Origin: Burkholderiales bacterium
GTDB taxonomy: Bacteria; Pseudomonadota; Gammaproteobacteria; Burkholderiales; Burkholderiaceae_C
DNA: 40,132 nucleotides
NCBI GenBank assembly: GCA_028868305.1
Contig: JAGWUS010000035.1
Location: 1-40,132, forward strand
Direction: 5' to 3'
Within the stretch, counting starts at the first letter, position 1. Each line of letters opens with the position of its first letter. Made by a program: the position numbers and the translations under genes. Positions 33,940 through 40,132 of this stretch are shown here, in pieces. The notes under the pieces are model-generated. The model was given only the letters and a program-made list of their open reading frames with translations. It was not told the DNA's origin and did not search any database.

Positions 33940-35018
33940 CCAACTTTGCGCCGCGCGCACACCGCGGCAGCCAGGTTTTGCAACACCGGCACCGTCTGCG
34001 CCATGCTGATGCAGGCATCGGTGACCGATAGGCCGTGCTTGAGCGGCACACCGGGTGTGATGTCTTGGCGTCCTTCTTCCAGATGGCTCTCGATCATGAT
34101 GCCAGTGATGCGCGCATCGCCCGCGGCGATCTGCTGCGCCACATCGGCAGCCACTGCGATCTGGCGTGCGTGCTGCTTGCTGCTGTTGGCGTGGCTCACG
34201 TCAATCATCACCTGCTCGCGCAGGCCGGCGGCCTTGAGCAGGGCGCAGGCAGCATCCACATCGGCCTTGCTGTAATTGGTCTGCTTGCCGCCGCGCAGGA
34301 TCACATGGCAGTCGTCATTGCCGCGCGTCTCGAAGATGGCGGCCTGGCCCATCTTGGTCATGCCCATGAAGGCGTGCGCCGCTTGCGCGGCCTGGATGGC
34401 GTCGGTGGCCACCTTGATGCCACCATCGGTGCCGTTCTTGAAACCCACGGGGCACGACAGGCCACTGGCCAGCTGGCGGTGGCTCTGGCTCTCGGTGGTG
34501 CGCGCGCCAATGGCGCCCCAGCTCACCAGTTCGCTGATGAACTGCGGTGAGAGCAGGTCCAGAAACTCGGTCCCTACAGGAAGGCCCAGTGCCAGCACGT
34601 CCAGCAGCAGGCGGCGCGCCATTTCCAGCCCTTCGTTAATGGCAAAGCTGCCGTCCAGGTGCGGGTCGTTGATATAGCCCTTCCAGCCCACGGTGGTGCG
34701 CGGCTTCTCGAAGTACACGCGCATCACAACCAGCAGGTCGTTGCTCAGGGCATCGGCTTGCACTTTCAGCTGGCGCGCATATTCCATGGCCTGGTCATGG
34801 TCGTGAATGGAGCACGGCCCCACCACCACAATCAGCCGGTCGTCCCTGCCGTGCAGCACGCGTGAGATGGCGGCCCGGCTGCTCTCCACCAGCGCCTGCG
34901 CGGCTTCAGGCACTGGCAGCTTTTCTTCCAGCAATGCAGGCGTGATCAGGGGGCGCACTGCGCCAATGCGTACGTCGTCAATGCGGGTGGTGTCGAGGGT
35001 GGTGAGTTCAGTTTTCAT
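33936..35018 (-). CDS. aroG: 3-deoxy-7-phosphoheptulonate (DAHP) synthase, class I
   Basis: 360-residue enzyme condensing phosphoenolpyruvate and erythrose-4-phosphate, the first step of aromatic amino acid biosynthesis. Family motifs: VVGPCSIHDHDQAMEYA, MRVYFEKPRTTVGWKGYIND and CPVGFKNGTDGGIKVATDAI are all intact. It belongs to the AroF/AroG/AroH type; which amino acid inhibits it cannot be told. The ATG at 35016-35018 is used; a GTG lies just before it. The start codon directly follows interspersed repeat copy D, and there is no ribosome binding site. Confidence 0.95.
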   Translation of the reverse strand: MKTELTTLDTTRIDDVRIGAVRPLITPALLEEKLPVPEAAQALVESSRAAISRVLHGRDDRLIVVVGPCSIHDHDQAMEYARQLKVQADALSNDLLVVMRVYFEKPRTTVGWKGYINDPHLDGSFAINEGLEMARRLLLDVLALGLPVGTEFLDLLSPQFISELVSWGAIGARTTESQSHRQLASGLSCPVGFKNGTDGGIKVATDAIQAAQAAHAFMGMTKMGQAAIFETRGNDDCHVILRGGKQTNYSKADVDAACALLKAAGLREQVMIDVSHANSSKQHARQIAVAADVAQQIAAGDARITGIMIESHLEEGRQDITPGVPLKHGLSVTDACISMAQTVPVLQNLAAAVCARRKVG

Positions 35019-35019
35019 C

Positions 35020-35070
35020 ACTATGAATTTTATAGCTGCTTACGCAGATTCCGCGGGGGTCACCAGGCCA
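35020..35070 (+). repeat. Interspersed repeat, copy D, forming the aroG leader
   Basis: ACTATGAATTTTATAGC core, then TGCTTACGCAGATTCCGC, then GGGGGTCACCAGGCCA. It fills the gap between the ridA stop and the aroG start and reaches to one base from the aroG ATG. Its core is identical to that of copy E. Confidence 0.75.
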
Positions 35071-35071
35071 T

Positions 35072-35419
35072 TCAACGATGAAACGCCGCCGCCGTGAACG
35101 CAATCTCCAGCAGGTAATCCGGGCTGGCCATCTCGGCGCTCACGCACACACGGGCCGGGGCGCAACCCTCTGGCAACCACTGTTCCCACACGGCGTTGAA
35201 GGCGGCGCGGTCGCGTATGTGCTTGAGGTAGATGGTAGCCATCAGCAGGCGACCCTTGTCGCAGCCGCACAGCGCCAGTGTGCGCTCGGCCTGGGCCAGC
35301 ACGGTACGCGTCTGGGCCTCGATGGTGTCGCCACTCTCGGGCACCTCCACAAAGTACGCGGTGCCGTTGTGGATGACGGCGTCTGACCATTGGGCCTGGG
35401 GGTGAATGCGTGAAATCAT
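35072..35419 (-). CDS. RidA (YjgF/YER057c/UK114) family protein
   Basis: 115-residue trimeric protein of the Rid family. RidA itself hydrolyses reactive enamine or imine intermediates from PLP enzymes. The sequence shows HNGTAYFVEVPESGDTIEAQ and the C-terminal CVSAEMASPDYLLEIAFTAA; the Arg before CVSAEM (in ARVCV) is at the position of the catalytic arginine. The N-terminus is shorter and more divergent than archetypal RidA, so this may be another Rid subfamily. The start is the ATG at 35417-35419, directly downstream of repeat copy E on the minus strand. It is followed by aroG on the same strand. Confidence 0.88.
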   Translation of the reverse strand: MISRIHPQAQWSDAVIHNGTAYFVEVPESGDTIEAQTRTVLAQAERTLALCGCDKGRLLMATIYLKHIRDRAAFNAVWEQWLPEGCAPARVCVSAEMASPDYLLEIAFTAAAFHR

Positions 35420-35420
35420 T

Positions 35421-35468
35421 ACTATGAATTTTATAGCTGCTTGTGCATGTTCCATGGGGCCGGGACGC
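35421..35468 (+). repeat. Interspersed repeat, copy E, forming the ridA leader
   Basis: ACTATGAATTTTATAGC core, then TGCTTGTGCATGTTCCAT, then a degenerate GGGGCCGGGACGCC. It ends one base upstream of the RidA-family start codon, in the same position as copy D relative to aroG. Confidence 0.75.
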
Positions 35469-35487
35469 CTGTTTGTCATGCAATGGT

Positions 35488-35535
35488 GTTGTTACAAGCA
35501 TTAACAACTCTGGCACGACCGCGTGAGAATTCTCA
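35488..35535. promoter_or_regulatory. Two inverted repeats upstream of the DUF2202 gene
   Basis: GTTGTTA and TAACAAC arms with a 7-base spacer (35488-35508), and TGAGAATTCTCA, a perfect 12-base palindrome (35524-35535). Both lie 75-125 bases before the start codon at 35612 in a gap between divergent genes and look like operators. The binding factor is unknown. Confidence 0.4.
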
Positions 35536-35611
35536 TGTTGCCGAAGTCTCGCCCCCTCTATCGTTAAGGCATGGCTGGTAGTCAGCCGCTCACTGTACGA
35601 AAGGAAAGCAT

Positions 35612-36298
35612 ATGCGAAGAAAACAGTTTCTCCGTTACAGCGCAATGGCTTTCGGTGCGGCCGCACTGGCGCCGTGGTTGACCGCCTGTGGTGGCGGTGG
35701 CGACAGCCTGGCCAGTACCACAACGGCTTTCACACCCACCACCAGCACGCTAGCGGCAGCTCCCAAGTCCACCGCTGTGCTCTCTCAAGAAGAGATTGCG
35801 GGCTTGAAGTTTATGCGTGAAGAAGAAAAACTGGCGCGCGATGTGTACGTGGCCCTGTTCAATGTGTGGGGCGCCAAGGTCTTCAGCCAGATTGCGCTGA
35901 GTGAAACCACACATACCGAAACCATTCTGGGTCTGTTGACCAAATACGGCATAGCTGATCCGGCCGTCGGCAAGGCCGAAGGCGTGTTTGAGGACCCCAA
36001 CCTCCAGGCCCTGTACAACACCCTGATTGCCATAGGACACCCTACCCTGATGGACGCATTGAAGGTGGGTGCACTGATTGAAGAAACAGATATCCGCGAC
36101 ATCAATGTGCGCAAGGCGGTGACCAATGAGGCAGACATTCTGCAGGTGTATGACAGCTTGCTGTGCGGTTCGCGCAATCACCTGCGGTCTTTCAACAGCC
36201 AGTTGCTGAACCAGGGCGTGGCCTATTTGCCGCAAGTGATTACGCAGGCAGAGTGGGACGCCATTGCCAATGCACCGGCTGAAACCTGCGGCAAGTAG
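35612..36298 (+). CDS. DUF2202 ferritin-like lipoprotein
   Basis: 228-residue exported protein. The N-terminus has twin-arginine character (MRRKQFLRYSAMAFG) and a lipobox LTAC followed by four glycines. The rest is a helical DUF2202 domain, a ferritin-like four-helix bundle; potential metal-ligand residues stand out in MREEEKLARDVYVAL, SETTHTETILGLL, EETDIRDIN and SRNHLRSFNSQLL. A di-iron oxidase or storage function is possible but unproven. AAGGAAAGC precedes the ATG. Confidence 0.85.
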   Translation: MRRKQFLRYSAMAFGAAALAPWLTACGGGGDSLASTTTAFTPTTSTLAAAPKSTAVLSQEEIAGLKFMREEEKLARDVYVALFNVWGAKVFSQIALSETTHTETILGLLTKYGIADPAVGKAEGVFEDPNLQALYNTLIAIGHPTLMDALKVGALIEETDIRDINVRKAVTNEADILQVYDSLLCGSRNHLRSFNSQLLNQGVAYLPQVITQAEWDAIANAPAETCGK

Positions 36299-36426
36299 CC
36301 CGCTTTTCTGGGCGAGTGCCAGAGCCGCCGAGCCCATCACCCCGGTCACCCCCGGGGGTGCTTGGTACAAGCCAATTTATTGCAGCCACGGCCAGACGCT
36401 GTTCCTGAGATGACCGGTTGCAACGG

Positions 36427-36885
36427 CTAGTTCTGGGCGCGCCAGCTGCCGTCGGCCTGGCGGCAGGCGGTGCCCACCACTTTTTCAATTCGCCCGCCGA
36501 TGACGGCGTCTACGGTGTACTCGCGGCACGGGCCGCTGGCGGTCTCAAAAGTACGGGTGGGCACCACGGTATAGCTGTTGCGCGTATCCGGGTTGACCCA
36601 GCTGGAGGGTACCGAGGTGCGCACATTCTCCAGCGCATGCGCGGTCTTGAGCCGGTCGCTTTCATCCATGGACCGACCCACGTTGCCACCGATGTTGGCC
36701 CCAATCACGGTGCCCAATATCGTGGCAGCGGTCCGCCCCGCTCCCTGGCCTACCTGTGAGCCGATGATGCCGCCCAGAACGCCGCCGACAATCATGCCGC
36801 TTTGCTCCTGTGGACCAGAGGCGGCGCAACCGGCCAATGCGGCCACCAGCAAAGCACCCAGAACGAATCGGTTTGGCAAACGCAT
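36427..36885 (-). CDS. Glycine-zipper 2TM outer-membrane lipoprotein
   Basis: 152-residue lipoprotein. The signal peptide ends at LAALAGC; the mature part begins with GMIVGGVLGGIIGSQVGQG (glycine zipper 2TM), followed by ATILGTVIGANIGGNVG. The C-terminal half has RTFETASGPCREYTVDAVIG, the surface-antigen-like pattern seen in SlyB/17-kDa antigen-type proteins. AAGGAG lies before the ATG at 36883-36885; the long frame further upstream is not used. It probably stabilises the outer membrane. Confidence 0.88.
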   Translation of the reverse strand: MRLPNRFVLGALLVAALAGCAASGPQEQSGMIVGGVLGGIIGSQVGQGAGRTAATILGTVIGANIGGNVGRSMDESDRLKTAHALENVRTSVPSSWVNPDTRNSYTVVPTRTFETASGPCREYTVDAVIGGRIEKVVGTACRQADGSWRAQN

Positions 36886-36947
36886 GGTGATCTCCTTGAT
36901 AAGAGTTTCCAGTCTACGCAGCAAGCAGTTGCGTGCAATGACAAAAG

Positions 36948-37454
36948 TCAAGTCAGCAGCCAGGCCGTCAAGCCGAAGCCCGCGTTGTAGAAGGCATGCA
37001 CCAGCACCGCAGGCCACACGCTGCCGGTGCGCTCACGCAAATGGCCCAGTACCAGGGACGGCAACGCAACGGCCAGCGCCCAGGCCAGCGGCTGCGCGCG
37101 CAGGTGCAGTGCCACAAAGCCCAGCGTTACCAACATATTGGCCATGGTCAACGGGCCCAGCCTGCGCGGCTGGCCGTTCGCAGACACCAGCCGCAGTGCC
37201 TGCCCCTGCAGCAGGCCGCGAAACACCAGTTCTTCCAAAAGGGGCTGCACCAGCACCAGCGATACCCAGGCCAGCCAGCCAGCCGGCGCGCGCAGATGTG
37301 GCCCTAAAAACAGGCCCAGCGCCCCCCAGACTGGCAGGGCAACAAGCAGTGCCAGCGCTATGTGTGCGTCGGGTGGCCAGCTCCACACGCCTGGTCTGGG
37401 CCAGGTGAACCCACATTCTTGAAGCAGGCTCAGCTGGCGTTGCTGCGGTGGCAT
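36948..37454 (-). CDS. CPBP-family intramembrane glutamic protease
   Basis: 168-residue inner-membrane protein of the CPBP (CAAX-protease/bacteriocin-processing) family. It has about five membrane helices. Motif 1 is LLEELVFRGLL (paired glutamates and Arg), motif 2 is VTLGFVALHL with His, and motif 3 is VLVHAFYNAGF with His and Asn; all catalytic residues are present. It resembles the short proteases of the JDVT-CTERM surface-sorting group (MrtJ), but no JDVT-CTERM protein is visible here, so that is only a suggestion. It lies 41 bases downstream of the large beta-propeller gene on the same strand. Confidence 0.8.
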   Translation of the reverse strand: MPPQQRQLSLLQECGFTWPRPGVWSWPPDAHIALALLVALPVWGALGLFLGPHLRAPAGWLAWVSLVLVQPLLEELVFRGLLQGQALRLVSANGQPRRLGPLTMANMLVTLGFVALHLRAQPLAWALAVALPSLVLGHLRERTGSVWPAVLVHAFYNAGFGLTAWLLT

Positions 37455-37495
37455 GCGGCGGGGATCGTTGGATGCTTTCAGTAGTCTGCAGCGGC

Positions 37496-40132
37496 TTATT
37501 TCCTGAGCACGACCAAACCACCCGTGCCAGCGGCTACATACACACGGCCGTTGTTGAGGGCGGTACTACTTGCACCACCTACGACACCCTTGATCCCCAT
37601 CAGGGTGGGAGTGGCAACATTGCTCCAGTCCAGTTTGATCACGCCGGATTCCCCGTACGCCACATAGAACAGCAGTCTGGGCTGGGCCAGAGTGACCACC
37701 GCACCTGTCCAGTCCTGGAAAGGCGTGTTGGCCGGGAAGTACTGTGGCGTCATGTACAGCGCACCACCTTCTTCATTGGCATACAGCGAGGGGGTTGTCA
37801 CCACGCCGGTGGCATCCATGACTTCACCATACTTCTGCAGTTTCAGGTATCCCACCGCAGTGGGCCGGCACTCGCCCACGCCACCCTGCTTTGCGCTCAG
37901 CTTGGTCACGTCGGTGATGGTGGAGCAGACATCAGCGGCCTGGCCGGTCGGCACCTTGAGCGGACGCTCGTCCTTGGCGGGGCGAATCAGGTCCGCCATG
38001 CGGTATGCCACCAGGCCAAAGCTGTCGTAGCTGAAGTAGGCAATGTCGTCCACCACGTGCACGTCCACGCTCTTGCCGTCGGCGGAGCCGAAGGCATTGT
38101 CAAGGTCAGACTTCAGCGGCTCAAAGGTCTTGATCAACTTGTCGATGCCCAGGTCCGTTGCAACCCCGCTGGCGAGGAACGCGGTCATGTCAACGACCGA
38201 GATGCCATAGGCACCTGCTGCAACCACCGCATAAGTCTTGCCCGTGGCAGAGTTGGTCCACAGCTTGACTGTCGACGCACGGCCCAGTGGCGGCTTGCCA
38301 GAGGTACCCAGCGAATCACCAATGTTGGCCGCCACACTGGCGTCCGTGCCGGCGGTTGCCGTGGTGTCATACACCGTCAGGCCGTTATCACCGTCAGCAA
38401 CGATGGCGTATTTGCCAGAGAAGACAACGCCGTAGGCATGGTCCTGCCCCGTCACCTTGTTGGTGCCCACACTCCCTGACTTGCTGTTGTGCTCGTAGAT
38501 GCCACCGTACGCGTTCAGCAGTGCCGGGCTACCCACAGCCGCGGTACCACCAGTAACGGCCGACACGTCTACCCGACGCATGCCCAGGCTCTGGCTCATG
38601 ACGTAGGCCTTGGTCGGGTCGCTGGTGAAGCCCACCTTGAAGGCGTGCGGGGTTGGCTGAACTCCCGTCGGCGAGGTGGGATATTCGCTTTGCAGCGTGT
38701 TGGCCACGAGGTGCAGGTCGTCAATGGCGGTCAGGCCATTGGCAATGCGCCAGACACTCATGCCGTGCGGTCCGTCGGCCAGGTACAGGAAGTTGCCTGC
38801 CACCGTAGCGCCCTCGGCATGGCCGATGGCGATGGCCTGTCCGGCAGAGCCGTCTTCTTTGGCACCCACTTCGTTGGTGCTGACCAAAGTCACTGGTACC
38901 GCAAAGCGGTCGGTCACAGCAGCAACGGTTCCTGTCAGTGTCTTGATGTCCACGAAGCTCACACCACCGGCACCCGAAGATTCCACCAGATGGACGCTGT
39001 TCGCTGCACAGGCGTTGGTCGTCATGCAGGGCATCAGGAACAACGCACCACCATGGCCATTGATCTCGCCCGTCACCAGTTGCACCGGCGCTGTGTAGTT
39101 GCCGTGGGTGTCGCCCACCAGGAAGGCCGGCATAGACTCGTCGCCTATGGTCACGGGTGTCATGTCGTAGGAAGTGACAAACTCGTAATCAGGCCAGAAG
39201 ACTTGGGGCTTGGGCTGACAAACTTTATTCGCATCAGGAATGCAGTCGTTGTTCCAGCTGCCGCCTACCGGACCGCCCGCATTCTTCCAGTTGGTGCTCG
39301 GGGCCTCCGCACCTTTCACCACCACCAGACCCGCAAAGTGGTCCGTGTAGTAAGCGCGGAATTTCCCTGCACCTGCGTCTGCATCAGGAATCACACGTAC
39401 GTCCATAATGCCGGCTTCTTTGAGCATGCCGGAGCCGAAGTGCGACAGGATGCCTTTCTTGTTCACGTTGACCGGTGGTTCATCTGGGCCGTGCGCCGGC
39501 GCGGCCGGCACATAGCCTTCATAAACCGGCGCAGCGGGGTTGGTGACGTTCACTGCCACCAGACCGCCCAGCGAGTAGGCGATGTAAGCCATAGTCTTGC
39601 CACCAATGACCTGCACATCCATGGTCCGGGCGTTGTAGTAGTACTTGCCGTAACGGTCAAACTGGGCCCAGGGATAGCCTGAGGGCAGGTCATTTTTGCT
39701 GCCCAACTCAGCGGCCGCCTGGTTGTAGGTCGGCATACCATCTACATCAATGAACGGTTGTCCATCGTAATTCTTGACGTCGGCACCTGTTGCCAACAAC
39801 GCACTATTGCATTTCGGTTTCAGGTTCGGGTAGCCAAACCAATCTTCCTGCTTGCCACCAGCACCGACGTAAGTGCAGTCTGCATATAGGTTGTACGCTC
39901 CCGCGCGTATGAGCGTTGCCGGGTCGTAAATCCCGATGCCCAGGAAACCGAGGGCGGCATACAGCTTGCCGCCGAACATCTTCAGGCTAAGTGGGCCCCC
40001 GTTCGGGTTCTCGCCGGAGTACTTGAGCGTCCAGGTCTGTGCACCGTCAACCGGGAGCACGCCACTGGCGGTGGCATCCATCAGGTTGGACAGCTTGGTC
40101 TGCTGGAGTCCAAAGGACGCATTGGCGATCAG
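37496..40132 (-). CDS. Large LVIVD/beta-propeller secreted protein, N-terminus outside window
   Basis: About 878 residues are visible; the frame remains open at the right edge, so the N-terminus is missing. Repeated blades with the pattern of the LVIVD family are seen: YGISVVDMTAFL, NGLTVYDTTAT, LFYVAYGESGVIKLDWSNV, and the closing NNGRVYVAAGTGGLVVLRK. The protein is rich in Gly, Ala, Val and Asp and low in Lys clusters, typical of exported propellers. Inserts with paired cysteines (for example NNDCIPDANKVC) suggest disulfides, consistent with export. No C-terminal sorting signal is seen. The function is unknown; the downstream CPBP protease could be linked. Confidence 0.75.
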   Translation of the reverse strand: MIANASFGLQQTKLSNLMDATASGVLPVDGAQTWTLKYSGENPNGGPLSLKMFGGKLYAALGFLGIGIYDPATLIRAGAYNLYADCTYVGAGGKQEDWFGYPNLKPKCNSALLATGADVKNYDGQPFIDVDGMPTYNQAAAELGSKNDLPSGYPWAQFDRYGKYYYNARTMDVQVIGGKTMAYIAYSLGGLVAVNVTNPAAPVYEGYVPAAPAHGPDEPPVNVNKKGILSHFGSGMLKEAGIMDVRVIPDADAGAGKFRAYYTDHFAGLVVVKGAEAPSTNWKNAGGPVGGSWNNDCIPDANKVCQPKPQVFWPDYEFVTSYDMTPVTIGDESMPAFLVGDTHGNYTAPVQLVTGEINGHGGALFLMPCMTTNACAANSVHLVESSGAGGVSFVDIKTLTGTVAAVTDRFAVPVTLVSTNEVGAKEDGSAGQAIAIGHAEGATVAGNFLYLADGPHGMSVWRIANGLTAIDDLHLVANTLQSEYPTSPTGVQPTPHAFKVGFTSDPTKAYVMSQSLGMRRVDVSAVTGGTAAVGSPALLNAYGGIYEHNSKSGSVGTNKVTGQDHAYGVVFSGKYAIVADGDNGLTVYDTTATAGTDASVAANIGDSLGTSGKPPLGRASTVKLWTNSATGKTYAVVAAGAYGISVVDMTAFLASGVATDLGIDKLIKTFEPLKSDLDNAFGSADGKSVDVHVVDDIAYFSYDSFGLVAYRMADLIRPAKDERPLKVPTGQAADVCSTITDVTKLSAKQGGVGECRPTAVGYLKLQKYGEVMDATGVVTTPSLYANEEGGALYMTPQYFPANTPFQDWTGAVVTLAQPRLLFYVAYGESGVIKLDWSNVATPTLMGIKGVVGGASSTALNNGRVYVAAGTGGLVVLRK

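Noticed and set aside
36310..36360. Hairpin CACCCC...GGGGTG after the DUF2202 gene as a rho-independent terminator
   Set aside because: No T-run follows the stem, so I do not call it a terminator.

Overview
The window looks like a piece of a Comamonadaceae (Burkholderiales, Betaproteobacteria) chromosome, of the Rhodoferax/Polaromonas/Acidovorax kind. The grounds are GC-rich coding DNA, typical betaproteobacterial gene families (RdgC, DUF2788, NnrU, DUF2189, a YbfB-type MFS), and five copies of a short interspersed repeat (GCTATAAATTTAATAGC core followed by TGCTTGTGCATAT and GGGGGCTAGAGGCC). I recall repeats of this type from that family, but genus and species are inference. There is no rRNA, tRNA, CRISPR array or insertion sequence that I could recognise. 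About 42 protein genes are packed tightly; only one intergenic stretch exceeds 300 bases.

Layout. 1-2.5 kb: the 5' part of mnmG (gidA) carrying an almost perfect ParB site (parS), and a LysR regulator. 2.6-4.2 kb: a fatty-acid-hydroxylase/sterol-desaturase-type membrane protein and an FMN reductase. 4.2-8.9 kb: a Crp-type regulator divergent from a three-gene oxidation cassette (class II aldolase family, coniferyl-aldehyde-type dehydrogenase, GMC oxidoreductase). 8.9-11.6 kb: a PAS-GGDEF-EAL c-di-GMP protein. 11.6-14 kb: divergent MFS transporter and Old Yellow Enzyme. 14-16.3 kb: hemerythrin and a chemoreceptor. 16.3-19.7 kb: CopA copper ATPase divergent from a CopZ-like chaperone, then a Crp-family regulator and a small DUF2892 protein. 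19.9-24.2 kb: envelope proteins (glycine zipper, Spy-like), RdgC, a cysteine-less glutaredoxin, DUF2189, DUF2788 and NnrU. 24.2-25.8 kb: a diguanylate cyclase. 25.8-26.24 kb: an AT-rich, gene-free region. 26.2-29.8 kb: minC-minD-minE and an AarF/UbiB-type kinase. 29.8-40.1 kb: NRDE protein, Lrp regulator, PNPOx-like protein, glutamine amidotransferase, kelch lipoprotein, DAHP synthase, RidA, DUF2202 lipoprotein, glycine-zipper lipoprotein, CPBP membrane protease, and a large beta-propeller protein that runs off the right edge.

The most interesting signal is the 25.8-26.24 kb gap. It holds one perfect and several near-perfect DnaA boxes, then a fourfold CTA (TAG on the other strand) trinucleotide run like the DnaA-trio of bacterial origins, then a stretch of about 27% GC. 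Hand-counted base composition changes from C>G on the left to G>C on the right for genes of both orientations, and the flanking genes diverge. Together with parS 26 kb away this makes the gap a good candidate for the chromosomal origin, sited beside minCDE rather than beside dnaA. This is a prediction from sequence alone.

Regulation visible in sequence: a perfect FNR-type box between the glutaredoxin-like gene and DUF2189, a one-mismatch FNR-type box before hemerythrin, and a CRP-consensus palindrome exactly 41.5 bases before a predicted start of the DUF2892 transcript, next to a regulator whose recognition helix has the CRP contact residues. Oxygen/NO and redox adaptation is therefore a recurring theme of the middle of the window. 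Five of ten convergent gene pairs share stop codons through an identical 4-base overlap.
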